NCBI GenBank assembly: GCA_964448115.1
Contig: CAYUVA010000011.1
Span: 1-64,000 of the forward strand
DNA length: 64,000 bases
Reading direction: 5' to 3'
Source: CAYUVA01 sp964448115 [NCBI: uncultured bacterium]
Lineage (GTDB): Bacteria > CAYUVA01
A model generated the notes under the pieces. It made no database searches and was not told the DNA's origin. It was given only the letters and a program-made list of their open reading frames with translations. The position numbers were made by a program, and so were the translations under genes. Below are positions 21,047 through 29,301 of this stretch, piece by piece (position 1 is the stretch's first letter; every line of letters begins with the position of its first letter).

Positions 21047-22690
21047 ATGGCAATTTTAATTATACTAAAGGGCAGTCAAAAGGGACAGAGATTCAAGCTT
21101 ACCAAGGTGGTTAACCATATAGGTAGATCAATAAAAAACGATGTCTGTCTGCCAAATATCCCCAATATAAGCCGAAATCATTGCCTGATCAGAAAGACAG
21201 CCTATGGTTATGAGATCGAAGATCTAGGCAGTCGTAATGGTACTTATGTCAATGGATTTCCTGTGAAAAAAAGCCTGCTCAAGGATGGAGACGAGATCAC
21301 CATTGGCTCCGTGGTGCTTCTGTTCCGGGATAGCTCTGAGGAACAAGCTGAAATCCAGGCAGAGAGCTCACAAGAAGGTCCGACTACCCTTACCGAAGAT
21401 ATCGATACCGAGACGGTTGACAAGCTGATCAAGAACTATCGAGAGACCCAGGATGTCGATGTCTTCGAGGGAACTGTGGGGCACGACAGCATCAACGCCG
21501 CAGACCTCTCGGCAATAGAGCGCAATGCCAAGAAGCTCAAGCTTATATACGATGTCGGTAAGGAGCTAATCTCCATCAAACCGCTCAACGAGTTCCTCGA
21601 AATCGTAATGGATCAGGTCTTCGAGGTCGTGCAGCCGGAGCGCGGCTTCATAATGCTGCTCGATGATAAGACCGGCGAGCTGAAGCCGATGATTACAAGG
21701 CATGTTGGCGGTAAATTCAAGGAGGGCGAGCATCAGCTTCAGATGAGCCGCACCATTGCCCGCAAGGTGATCAGCGACAAGGTTGCTATCTTGACCATGA
21801 ACGCACAGCGCGATGATCGCTTCTCAGACGGTAAAAGTATCCAGATGATGGGGCTGCGCTCGGTCATGTGCGTTCCTTTGATCGTTAAAGAGAAGGTTCT
21901 AGGGCTTATCAATGTGGATACTCGGCTGGCTGATCGAGCATTCTCCTCGGATGAGCTGGCGCTTCTCCAGGCGCTTGCCAACTACGCAGCCATCGGCATA
22001 GAGCAGGCACGACTAAACGAAAAGATTAGACATGAGATAGAGGCGCGCAGCAGACTCCAGCGATACCACTCCCCTGCCGTGCTCGATCGCATACTAAAAC
22101 AGGACGAGACCACAGAGCCAGCTCAAACCAGAAGGATAACCGTCTTATTTGCCGATATAGTAGGCTTCACCTCCATGACCGAGAAGATGGAGAGCCGGCA
22201 GGTGGCTGAGATACTTAACGAGTACTACACGGAGATGACCGAGTGCATCTTCAAGTATCACGGTACTTTGGATAAGTTCATCGGCGACAGCGTCATGGCT
22301 TTATTCGGTGCGCCAATTGCCATCAAGAACAGCGAGGAAAGAGCGATAAAATGCGGACTGCTGATGCAAAACCGCCTTGAAAGGTTGAACAAGGAAAAGC
22401 CAGCGGATAGGCAACTTTTAATGCGAGTCGGGATAAACACTGGCAGCGCAGTGGTCGGAGACTTCGGCTCTCCCAAGCGTATGGAATACACCGCTTTAGG
22501 CAATACGGTAAATACAGCCCACCGCATCGAGCACACAATCGCACAGCCTGGAGATGTGGTGGTAGGCGAGGAGACTTACCTTGCCACAAAGAAACTTTTC
22601 GACTTCGAGAAGCTTGCCACCGTGGAGGTCAAGGGACTGACCGAGCCTATCAGCGTTTATCGGGTAATCAAGCCTAGAGCAAATATATGA
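21047..22690 (+). CDS. FHA-GAF-adenylate/guanylate cyclase
   Basis: Signalling enzyme making a cyclic nucleotide from a triphosphate. 547 residues, no signal peptide or membrane segment, so cytosolic. An FHA domain (1-95) with GRS (26-28), SRNH (42-45) and SRNGTYVNG (62-70) should bind phosphothreonine peptides. An acidic linker precedes a GAF domain (about 165-320). A coiled segment (ARLNEKIRHEIEARSRLQRY) leads to a class III cyclase domain (360-545): FADIVGFTSM holds metal Asp370, FIGDSVMALFGAP holds the second Asp414, and YTALGNTVNTAHRIE carries the transition-state Asn and Arg. All catalytic residues are present. Adenylate versus guanylate specificity is uncertain. The ribosome-binding AAGGA is unusually close to the ATG. 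The J-domain gene overlaps the end by 4 nt, and the kinase that would feed the FHA domain is not in the window. Confidence 0.92.
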   Translation: MAILIILKGSQKGQRFKLTKVVNHIGRSIKNDVCLPNIPNISRNHCLIRKTAYGYEIEDLGSRNGTYVNGFPVKKSLLKDGDEITIGSVVLLFRDSSEEQAEIQAESSQEGPTTLTEDIDTETVDKLIKNYRETQDVDVFEGTVGHDSINAADLSAIERNAKKLKLIYDVGKELISIKPLNEFLEIVMDQVFEVVQPERGFIMLLDDKTGELKPMITRHVGGKFKEGEHQLQMSRTIARKVISDKVAILTMNAQRDDRFSDGKSIQMMGLRSVMCVPLIVKEKVLGLINVDTRLADRAFSSDELALLQALANYAAIGIEQARLNEKIRHEIEARSRLQRYHSPAVLDRILKQDETTEPAQTRRITVLFADIVGFTSMTEKMESRQVAEILNEYYTEMTECIFKYHGTLDKFIGDSVMALFGAPIAIKNSEERAIKCGLLMQNRLERLNKEKPADRQLLMRVGINTGSAVVGDFGSPKRMEYTALGNTVNTAHRIEHTIAQPGDVVVGEETYLATKKLFDFEKLATVEVKGLTEPISVYRVIKPRANI

Positions 22691-23073
22691 CCATTCCAAA
22701 GCGCATCATGAGGCTCATACGAAGCGAGCTTAATGCCCTGCTTTCAAGCAGAGATGACTGGGATTACAAGGATTGGTGGGATGAGCTGCTTAAGCACCAC
22801 GAGCCTTATGATCATCAGCAATCCCAGGAGGGCACAACCCGCGATGAGCAGCCACAGACAAAAGCAAAGCTAACCATCGAGGAGTGCTATTCGATCCTTG
22901 AGATCCCGGCTACAACTGACCTAAAGGTCATCAAGGAAGCCTATCTCAGGCGCATGGCTGAGTATCACCCGGACAAGGTCTCGCATCTAGGCAGGGAGCT
23001 TCAGGTATTCGCCGCCGAGAAGGTCAAGAGCATCAACCTCGCCTACCAAAAGCTCCTCAAGCATCTAAGCTGA
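22687..23073 (+). CDS. J-domain protein coupled to the cyclase
   Basis: 128 residues. The C-terminal half is a J domain: ECYSILEIPATTDLKVIKEAY, then the HPD motif in RMAEYHPDKV (about 100), and AAEKVKSINLAYQKLL. It would stimulate the ATPase of an Hsp70. The N-terminal 60 residues are charged and Trp-rich (RDDWDYKDWWDELLKHH) with a glutamine-rich linker, and match nothing I recognise. The start overlaps the cyclase stop in an ATGA. There is no G/F region or zinc-finger domain, so it is a type III J protein, not DnaJ itself; dnaK lies 39 kb away. Confidence 0.85.
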   Translation: MTIPKRIMRLIRSELNALLSSRDDWDYKDWWDELLKHHEPYDHQQSQEGTTRDEQPQTKAKLTIEECYSILEIPATTDLKVIKEAYLRRMAEYHPDKVSHLGRELQVFAAEKVKSINLAYQKLLKHLS

Positions 23074-23126
23074 GCTTTCCTTTATTCCTTAAGTACATGT
23101 AAGATCCTTTATCTATCGGGGGGATT

Positions 23127-23150
23127 AACTGGTTCAGCGCTGGACCAGTT
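23127..23150. promoter_or_regulatory. 24-bp near-perfect palindrome
   Basis: AACTGGTTCAGC/GCTGGACCAGTT: eleven of twelve base pairs are symmetrical, with one T-G pair. It lies between the J-domain gene and moxR, 59 bp ahead of a promoter-like TTGTCA. It could be an operator or an RNA hairpin, but there is no T tract after it. Confidence 0.5.
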
Positions 23151-23208
23151 GAATTACATTGCCAAGAATAGCCTTACATGGTCTATGTGGAACAATTCCT
23201 TATTATTC

Positions 23209-23237
23209 TTGTCATAACAACCTTGAGAAAATACTAA
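23209..23237 (+). promoter_or_regulatory. Possible moxR promoter
   Basis: TTGTCA (23209-23214), 17-bp spacer, TACTAA (23232-23237), 21 bp before the moxR start codon. The -35 is 5 of 6 and the -10 only 3 of 6, so it is a weak call. It gains support from lying in a 184-bp gap together with the palindrome. Confidence 0.35.
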
Positions 23238-23257
23238 AATTCAGGGGGTAAGAGCTG

Positions 23258-24247
23258 ATGCATCCCGATATCAGGGTATTGAACGAAAAGATCAAGGAAG
23301 AAAGCGCTTTTATAGATAGGATCTTCAATGAGTTTTCCAAGATCATAGTCGGTCAGAACTATATGTTGGAGCGTCTATTGATCGGCTTGCTGGCAGATGG
23401 TCATGTCCTTCTGGAAGGTGTGCCCGGGCTGGCAAAGACCCTTGCGGTCAAGACGCTTTCTGAAACAATAGATACTCGATTTCAGCGCATTCAATTCACC
23501 CCGGATCTCTTACCAGCCGACCTTATCGGCACAATGATTTATAACCAGAAGGATGGTGTATTCATTCCCAAGAAAGGACCTATCTTTGCCAATATCATCC
23601 TCGCAGACGAGATCAACCGGGCGCCGGCTAAGGTACAAAGCGCCCTGCTGGAAGCCATGCAGGAACGGCAGGTTACCATTGGTGAAACCACATATCCGCT
23701 CGATAAGCCATTTCTAGTCCTTGCCACCCAGAATCCCATAGAGCAGGAGGGCACCTATCCCCTACCCGAAGCTCAGGTTGATAGGTTCATGCTGAAACTC
23801 AAGGTAATCTATCCCAACAAGGATGAGGAAAGACAAATCCTGGATAGAATGACAGTTGGAAAGAGCTTTAGGGCTGAAAAGGTTGTGGATCCGGATGACA
23901 TTCTGAAAGCACGCCAGATGGTCAACCAGATTTATGTTGATGACAAAATCAAGGATTACATAGTCGATATCGTCTTTGCCACCAGGACAGCGAGGGATTA
24001 CGGCTTGGAGCGCCTGAGTAACCTTATAGAATGGGGCGCATCACCGAGAGCGACCATATACCTGACACTCGCGGCTAAGGCTCATGCATTCCTGCGCCAT
24101 AGAGGCTATGTTACACCGGAAGATGTCAAAGCAATCGGAATGGATGTGCTTAGGCATCGAGTCATCATCACCTACCAGGCAGAGGCTGAAGGGATGAACT
24201 CAGAGGATATAATCGCCGATATTTTCAATACAATCGAGGTACCCTAG
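23258..24247 (+). CDS. MoxR family AAA+ ATPase
   Basis: Chaperone-like ATPase that usually works with VWA-domain proteins to assemble or activate complexes. 329 residues. Walker A is GVPGLAKTLAVKTL (about 54-67); Walker B and sensor region are ILADEINRAPAKVQSALLEAMQERQVTIG; sensor 1 is LATQNPIEQEGTYPLPEAQVDRF; the lid holds GASPRATIYL. Every expected motif is present. The ATG follows CAGGGGGTAAGAGCTG. The usual DUF58 and VWA partners do not follow: the next gene is an unrelated lipoprotein. Confidence 0.93.
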   Translation: MHPDIRVLNEKIKEESAFIDRIFNEFSKIIVGQNYMLERLLIGLLADGHVLLEGVPGLAKTLAVKTLSETIDTRFQRIQFTPDLLPADLIGTMIYNQKDGVFIPKKGPIFANIILADEINRAPAKVQSALLEAMQERQVTIGETTYPLDKPFLVLATQNPIEQEGTYPLPEAQVDRFMLKLKVIYPNKDEERQILDRMTVGKSFRAEKVVDPDDILKARQMVNQIYVDDKIKDYIVDIVFATRTARDYGLERLSNLIEWGASPRATIYLTLAAKAHAFLRHRGYVTPEDVKAIGMDVLRHRVIITYQAEAEGMNSEDIIADIFNTIEVP

Positions 24248-24326
24248 AACCATGTTGTGGTAACTTGACAATCAGGTGGATTCGATCGAAAATAGTTACT
24301 GGAAAATATCTTTAGGGAGTTGAACG

Positions 24327-24875
24327 ATGAAGAGGACATACATTCTTTTATCCTGCCTGGTGGTTATCGCCTTTGCCGGCTTGATACTGAACTTTATGGG
24401 ATGCGAAAACAAGGACGATGTCAATACCTCTCCCCCGCAGTGGACTAATACGCCTACCAATACCCCGGTACCGAGCTACTCCCCCTCCCCGACTCCATCA
24501 CCCACCTATGGCGAGGAGATAGATATCGAAGGCGACTGGCTGGTGGAGCGAGATTACTTCGATATCTCCGATCCTTATGGCAACATCCAGGACTCCTTCA
24601 TGATGAATGTGGTTCCTGGCGAGTACGATCCCATGGGTATGGAGTTCGATTGGACCGGCGACAGCCCCACCTCTAGCGTTGATCGCGGCACTGGATATGT
24701 AGCCGGCATGGCTGGAACCCACATGGTGCAGTTTCAGACCGATCCTGGCGGAGACGGTGTCGAGACATATCAAGCGCCTGGTGTAGCTAGCGTAAACACT
24801 CGCTGGGATGGGCAGTTCAATAAGCAGGGGTATCCCCAGATGCTTGTAGGAAGTTTTGTTGCCACAAAGCAATAG
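24327..24875 (+). CDS. Small lipoprotein with Thr/Pro/Ser linker
   Basis: 182 residues, function unknown. The hydrophobic N-terminus (YILLSCLVVIAFAGLILNF) runs into MGCEN, a lipobox-like site with Cys at about 26. A low-complexity linker follows (NTPTNTPVPSYSPSPTPSP, about 41-60), of the same type as in the large exported proteins here. The folded part (about 65-182) starts GEEIDIEGDWLVERDYF and is rich in Asp, Gly and Tyr, suggesting a small beta-sandwich; it ends QMLVGSFVATKQ. The lipobox has F rather than L at -3, so lipidation is likely but not certain. It sits between moxR and a putative membrane gene. Confidence 0.75.
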   Translation: MKRTYILLSCLVVIAFAGLILNFMGCENKDDVNTSPPQWTNTPTNTPVPSYSPSPTPSPTYGEEIDIEGDWLVERDYFDISDPYGNIQDSFMMNVVPGEYDPMGMEFDWTGDSPTSSVDRGTGYVAGMAGTHMVQFQTDPGGDGVETYQAPGVASVNTRWDGQFNKQGYPQMLVGSFVATKQ

Positions 24876-24900
24876 GAAGAAGTGCTAGAGCGGAGAGAAC

Positions 24901-25656
24901 TTGCCCAGCCCATGTAATAAGGCGTTCATTGTAATAATTATCCTTTCGATACTGGCGAGCAGTAGCCTTATTACCGAAGCATCACTATCTGGAGATTATA
25001 TCTCCATGCCTCAGCTCGCTGCTTCCGATGATGTAGGTTATGGCGGCGGTTTAGGCTTTGGAATGGTTCCAGGGCCGGAGACATCGCCACTAGCGATGTA
25101 CATGATTATAATATTCATCTTGCTTGCATTGGTAATAACTGCGCTTCGCATGAGCAAACATTGGTTAATCATGAATGGAAGATTTATAAAGCTAATTCTT
25201 GCAGTCATGTTGATGGTCTTTGTGTTTGCTTCAATAAGTGAGATCTACAATGAATCCAGCAACGATCTTATCGTAGCACTGCGCAATATCGACAAGGATG
25301 GAGAATCGATGCGCAAAGATGCTTGTGGCGCACAGATATATGATTTTTACCAAAAATGCGGGCAGATAATACCACAAAATTCGATGATTAGGTTATATAC
25401 AAACTCTAATTTCTCGCGGTTTCAGTTGATCTATCTTTTAGCCCCCCGTATATCGCATACGCACCTCACCGATGAGATCAAGCCAGATTACATCGTTGCC
25501 TATAAAAGAGATGATGTTACAAAGCGGTTGACATTGACCGAGCAGAGGATCGATGACGATAATATTGCTGAATACGAATACTACCGGCGGTTCACCCCAG
25601 ATAGCTTCATAATGATAAGAAGTGATTTGAAAAACCTGCCGAAGTCTAATGATTAG
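24901..25656 (+). CDS. Membrane protein of unknown function (TTG start), paired with the GT39-like gene
   Basis: 251 residues. No ATG fits; the TTG at 24901 is preceded by CGGAGAG at 6-8 nt and gives a plausible signal peptide (FIVIIILSILASSSLITEA). Two more hydrophobic segments follow (MYMIIIFILLALVITAL about 61-77, LIMNG...LAVMLMVFVFASI about 86-110). A C-terminal soluble domain of about 140 residues contains YDFYQKCGQIIPQNSMIRL and PRISHTHLTDEIKPDYIVAY, a pattern like the extracytoplasmic ends of membrane glycosyltransferases, but I do not recognise a family. Its end overlaps the next gene by 8 nt, so the two are made together. Confidence 0.7.
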   Translation: MPSPCNKAFIVIIILSILASSSLITEASLSGDYISMPQLAASDDVGYGGGLGFGMVPGPETSPLAMYMIIIFILLALVITALRMSKHWLIMNGRFIKLILAVMLMVFVFASISEIYNESSNDLIVALRNIDKDGESMRKDACGAQIYDFYQKCGQIIPQNSMIRLYTNSNFSRFQLIYLLAPRISHTHLTDEIKPDYIVAYKRDDVTKRLTLTEQRIDDDNIAEYEYYRRFTPDSFIMIRSDLKNLPKSND

Positions 25657-27070
25657 CATTTTTCTAACATTACTTTATCTTTTATTTCTTGGCTATCCGT
25701 ATCTATTATTATTTTGCAAGGTTTTCAGGCTGAAAAAGGGATTTTGGGAGAGGTTATTTTTAGGATTTATATTCGGCACGCTAACTTTTTCGATACTAGC
25801 ATTTCTCTTATGTGCATCGATTATGCGCCTGGATAACTGGCTTCTTTTTGTAGTTTCATTGCCCTCTTTAGCTATATGGGTGTGGCATATAGCTAAAAAA
25901 GCCTTTAGAAATGGTGATAATAAGGGAAGCGAACCGGGGCTGCTCGATGAGAGTCCGCTTCATCCAAAAGAGATAACATCCCGTAAAATACTCAAGTACT
26001 TTATTATTATTTTGCTCTTAACTACCGTATTTTACTCTATTTTTATTTCTCGACACACCCCCTTAAGTCCCAATGATGAAATATCAATATGGGGCTACCG
26101 GGCGCGACTATTCTATCTAGGAGGGGATATTCCCAAGGAATATTTTACAACCCACAAGCACTTCAGACACGCTGATCACCCCTTGCATTTAAGCCTGCTT
26201 CATTCCCTGGTGCCGATGCTGATGGGTGCCTGGGACGAGACATCAATCAAGGTGATAAATCGACTTTATTATATCTTTTTAGGAGTTGGAATTTACGCCT
26301 TGTTTCGGCGAATGGTGCCTGGGTACCTGGCAGCGCTCTTTTCCCTTTTAGCTTGCTGGCTTCCAATGATATTTGTCTTTTCTTATGGCGCCATGTGCGA
26401 TGAGGTAGCTGCAACGCTGGAGCTGTTTATGTTTATTTATTTTGCACTTTGGCTAATGAACGATCGGAGCCATGATCTTTTCCTGTCCGGTATTTTTCTA
26501 ATGGGAGCGTACTGGACAAAACGGGATACGGTGATGGTCCTGGCTTGTATTATCATGGTGCTTGTATTGGAACTTTATCGTAGAAAGGAATCAATCATCC
26601 AAACGCTTCGCAAGATTACATTCTTTCTCTTTCCGCTTGTGCCGATATTCTTGATATGGGGCTATTTCAGCAGGAAATATAATCTTGTAGCTGTTGATAC
26701 AAAGATTTTTCCACTAGATTCAGCGCGATTGAGCGAGGTTTTCATTCGATTACCGGTAGTGATTGAATGGATGGCAAGGGAGCTATTTTTGACGCTTCAT
26801 TTTTCAACAATCTGGTTTACTTTGATTTTACTTTTGCTGATGATAGATCTTAGACAAGTAAAATGGCTGGTTCCTTTATTAGTTTATATATTTTTGCGGA
26901 TCATGCTTCTTACTCTCCCTTACCTGTTTGCCACCGTTGAGGTTGACCTGTTAATGAGCGGCAGCATTTTCAGGATAACTATGGGTGCATCGCTGGTGGC
27001 ATTAGCTACAGTATATCTTATCACCACTAGGTTGCTAGGATATGATAATGACTCAATCAAGTCCGAGTAA
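25649..27070 (+). CDS. Multi-pass membrane protein, GT39-like glycosyltransferase
   Basis: 473 residues with about ten hydrophobic segments. The first loop after TM3-4 has RHTPLSPNDEISIWGYRARLF, resembling the catalytic Asp/Glu loop of the PMT/GT39 superfamily, and then the pattern HPLHLSLLHSLVPMLMG. The protein probably transfers a sugar from a lipid-linked donor on the outer face of the inner membrane, but donor and acceptor are unknown. The start overlaps the previous gene by 8 nt; the 3' end overlaps a 41-codon ORF. It is one of three GT39-like proteins in the window, the others ending near 32.9 kb and 54.2 kb. Confidence 0.75.
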   Translation: MISIFLTLLYLLFLGYPYLLLFCKVFRLKKGFWERLFLGFIFGTLTFSILAFLLCASIMRLDNWLLFVVSLPSLAIWVWHIAKKAFRNGDNKGSEPGLLDESPLHPKEITSRKILKYFIIILLLTTVFYSIFISRHTPLSPNDEISIWGYRARLFYLGGDIPKEYFTTHKHFRHADHPLHLSLLHSLVPMLMGAWDETSIKVINRLYYIFLGVGIYALFRRMVPGYLAALFSLLACWLPMIFVFSYGAMCDEVAATLELFMFIYFALWLMNDRSHDLFLSGIFLMGAYWTKRDTVMVLACIIMVLVLELYRRKESIIQTLRKITFFLFPLVPIFLIWGYFSRKYNLVAVDTKIFPLDSARLSEVFIRLPVVIEWMARELFLTLHFSTIWFTLILLLLMIDLRQVKWLVPLLVYIFLRIMLLTLPYLFATVEVDLLMSGSIFRITMGASLVALATVYLITTRLLGYDNDSIKSE

Positions 27071-27173
27071 AGATGAACTTATCAGGCTCTCCGCGATAGC
27101 CCTTGCAAGGTTGATAAAACAAGGCAAGATATCATCTTTTATTGCTGCGAAAAAAGTTAACAAATCGGGTTGA
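27048..27173 (+). CDS. 41-residue ORF at the end of the GT39-like gene
   Basis: ATG at 27048 with AGGA seven nucleotides before it, ending in TGA at 27171. The product (MTQSSPSKDELIRLSAIALA then RLIKQGKISSFIAAKK and VNKSG) would form an amphipathic helix. It overlaps the last 23 nt of the GT39-like gene in another frame and ends 70 nt before the M28 peptidase start. Codon use is ordinary for the region. It may be a real small protein or chance. Confidence 0.35.
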   Translation: MTQSSPSKDELIRLSAIALARLIKQGKISSFIAAKKVNKSG

Positions 27174-27243
27174 GATTATCGATAAATTAGATACAATCAA
27201 GATGTCTAATGATGATGATGATGAAACCAAAGGAGAAAATGGG

Positions 27244-28869
27244 ATGCAATGGAACCATAAGATTCTAGTGGATCTATTTCTGATGTTGATTGTTGCCATA
27301 GCTATCTCAGCCAATTTTCAAGGCTGTTCCAAAGATGATACAGACCTGTGGAGTCCGCACCAGCTACTTAAAAGGATTATTGAACATTATCCCAGGCAAG
27401 GCGGAAGCGAGCAATGCGAACAGGCTGCAACATATATCTGGGAAATGATGAGAGTGATCGGCTTGGATAATATTCGCTATGAGGAGTTTAATTTCCCCTA
27501 TTTTGAGGTAAGAAACTCCGTCTTCACCACAGATATTTATATCGATTTCAATTATTCGGTACTATCCTATTGCGGTTCTGGGGATATTGAGACAGAGCTA
27601 GTCTATGTCGGGACCGCTACTGATAATGAGCTTGAGAATATGGATATAAACGGGAAGATCGCGCTGGTCGATCGCCATCTGATGTTCCACCGCAGCGCAC
27701 AGTACAGAAATATAATCGAGCACGGCGGAGCTGGGATGGTTTATATAAGCTCTACTCCAAATAATGCGATCCAGGTAGGGTCGGTGCGCGATGGCTACGA
27801 GGGATATGATGATAACATTCCAGCTATATCCATCGGTGCACAGGATGGGCAGATGCTAAAGGAAGAACTTGCCGCCGGGAGCCTAAATGCCCATCTTCTT
27901 GTTGATGCGAGATTGACTAAAGCAAAATCATCCAATGTTATTGCACAGCTAACAGGGACAACATATCCTGATAAATACATGCTCTGGATAGCGCATTATG
28001 ATTCCTGGTTCGTGGGTGCTCTGGATAACGGCAGCGGGGTAGCCACCATGCTCAAGGCAGCGGAGAAATTGCATGACAGCAAGGCATACAAGTACACAAA
28101 TATCTTCATAGCCTCAAGCGGCGAGGAGACCGGCTTGTACGGAGCTTACCATTTTATCAAGACACACCCTGAGATCATTGATAACCTGGTATTGGCGGTC
28201 AGCTTCGATATGGTAGCCTACCAGCCGAATAACGATGAATCGGTATTGGCGGTGCCAAATAACGATGCCTTAAGGGATCTATTGGAGCAGCTCGTATTGG
28301 TTGAGCATTACAATCTGCTGGTCGAGCCACAGACCGTATGCGATTTCTATGGTGGAACCCTTGCCAATGACCTTCAGGGCTTCTTCTGGAGCAATAAAAT
28401 GGGGATAATGATGGCTGCCGGCTCGCCATATTATCATACAAAGCTCGATGTCTTCGAGACCATTGATCACGCATACTTCGACCAGGTGGCGAAGCTGTGG
28501 ATGGATTTCACCGTTGATGTACAAGATTTATCGCCAGAATCGTTGGTAGGCAACCAGGTGCATATCATAACCCTTGATTATCCTGCTGAGCTTCCAGTCG
28601 ATACGCCATTGGAGGGCACTGCCACAATTATCGATCCAGCGACCAACCAGCCGGTAACTGATGCCGAGGTCACTTGGGTTGTCTTTGAGAACGACTTCTG
28701 GCCTGTGCGAAGGGGGACTGCACAGCATCAAGGTGATGGTGTCTATAGCTTCCATATATGCAAAGACTTCATCGCAAATCCCGAACTTTCACATTACATA
28801 CAGGTGAGATCCAAGTCTGGGAATATCATCTCGGAGAGCTACGGGAGCTTTACAGTTATTCCGAAATGA
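27244..28869 (+). CDS. M28 family zinc metallopeptidase, lipoprotein
   Basis: Aminopeptidase-type exported enzyme, 541 residues from the ATG at 27244, which has AAAGGAG at 8 nt; an upstream in-frame start would add an implausible acidic leader before the signal peptide. The signal (LVDLFLMLIVAIAISANF) ends in QGCS, a lipobox-like site. A protease-associated domain (about 95-235) precedes the catalytic domain. Zinc and catalytic residues are present: AHYDS (His, Asp) with GALDNGSGVA, SGEETGLYG (two Glu), SFDMVAY (Asp) and PYYHTKLD (His). The C-terminal about 100 residues form a beta-rich extension (VDTPLEGTATIIDPATNQPV) resembling a binding domain. All metal ligands remain, so it should be active. 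Confidence 0.9.
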   Translation: MQWNHKILVDLFLMLIVAIAISANFQGCSKDDTDLWSPHQLLKRIIEHYPRQGGSEQCEQAATYIWEMMRVIGLDNIRYEEFNFPYFEVRNSVFTTDIYIDFNYSVLSYCGSGDIETELVYVGTATDNELENMDINGKIALVDRHLMFHRSAQYRNIIEHGGAGMVYISSTPNNAIQVGSVRDGYEGYDDNIPAISIGAQDGQMLKEELAAGSLNAHLLVDARLTKAKSSNVIAQLTGTTYPDKYMLWIAHYDSWFVGALDNGSGVATMLKAAEKLHDSKAYKYTNIFIASSGEETGLYGAYHFIKTHPEIIDNLVLAVSFDMVAYQPNNDESVLAVPNNDALRDLLEQLVLVEHYNLLVEPQTVCDFYGGTLANDLQGFFWSNKMGIMMAAGSPYYHTKLDVFETIDHAYFDQVAKLWMDFTVDVQDLSPESLVGNQVHIITLDYPAELPVDTPLEGTATIIDPATNQPVTDAEVTWVVFENDFWPVRRGTAQHQGDGVYSFHICKDFIANPELSHYIQVRSKSGNIISESYGSFTVIPK

Positions 28870-29186
28870 TATTTAGCGCTTCAGCATAGTTATACCGGGT
28901 TATTACCGTGTTTTGGGTTCTTTCTTTGTGGGCGCTGGGTGGTGCTTCTTCGCCTGTTTTTCACACACGAATAAATTTGGGTTTTCTCTTTGTTTGTGGT
29001 TTCACCCCCCTGTGCTCTCCTCCCGAAAACGGTGGGGCTTGGGTACCCGCTCAATAATATTCGAATAATCATAGCGATATGCTTGCAGGTTAAATAAGTT
29101 AAGTGTCGAGTACTGCTATAAAATCATTTAAGCAAGAAAAATAAAAGATGCCGATTGCCAGCCAACTCTCCTTATTTAAAAATTAC

Positions 29187-29195
29187 TGTTATAAT
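29187..29195 (+). promoter_or_regulatory. Extended -10 promoter element, distal
   Basis: TGTTATAAT: a TG dinucleotide one base ahead of a perfect TATAAT (29190-29195). No good -35 hexamer at the proper distance, as is common for extended -10 promoters. It lies 106 bp before the PLD-like start codon. Confidence 0.45.
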
Positions 29196-29251
29196 AATAG
29201 CGTAGATTAAAATTTGAGTTGGATGAAGGTATTTTATTGTCAGGAAGTTTA

Positions 29252-29260
29252 TGCTATAAT
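29252..29260 (+). promoter_or_regulatory. Extended -10 promoter element, proximal
   Basis: TGCTATAAT with TATAAT at 29255-29260, 41 bp before the PLD-like start codon. A TTGTCA at 29237 is too close (12 bp) to be a normal -35. The same TGnTATAAT pattern occurs 65 bp upstream, so the gene may have tandem promoters. Confidence 0.5.
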
Positions 29261-29301
29261 ATAGAACAACCGGTTAACTAATTGACAAGGAGCGTATTAA
29301 G

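Larger units (their letters stand above)
28870..29301. other. 432-bp gap before the PLD-like gene
   Basis: No credible ORF on either strand. The left half has a pyrimidine-rich stretch with TTTGTG-like units (about 28920-29020); the right half is AT-rich and carries two extended -10 elements. Near 28880-29030 the sequence is G/C- and T-rich and may be a degraded copy of the CTTTG repeats seen elsewhere. Confidence 0.5.

Noticed and set aside
23179-23194. Second parS site
   Set aside because: Only 11 of 16 match the ParB consensus and one half-site is broken; kept only as a side note to the stronger site.
28890-29072. 60-residue minus-strand ORF in the gap before the PLD-like gene
   Set aside because: Low-complexity Arg/Thr/Lys composition without a ribosome-binding site; it covers the degraded repeat.
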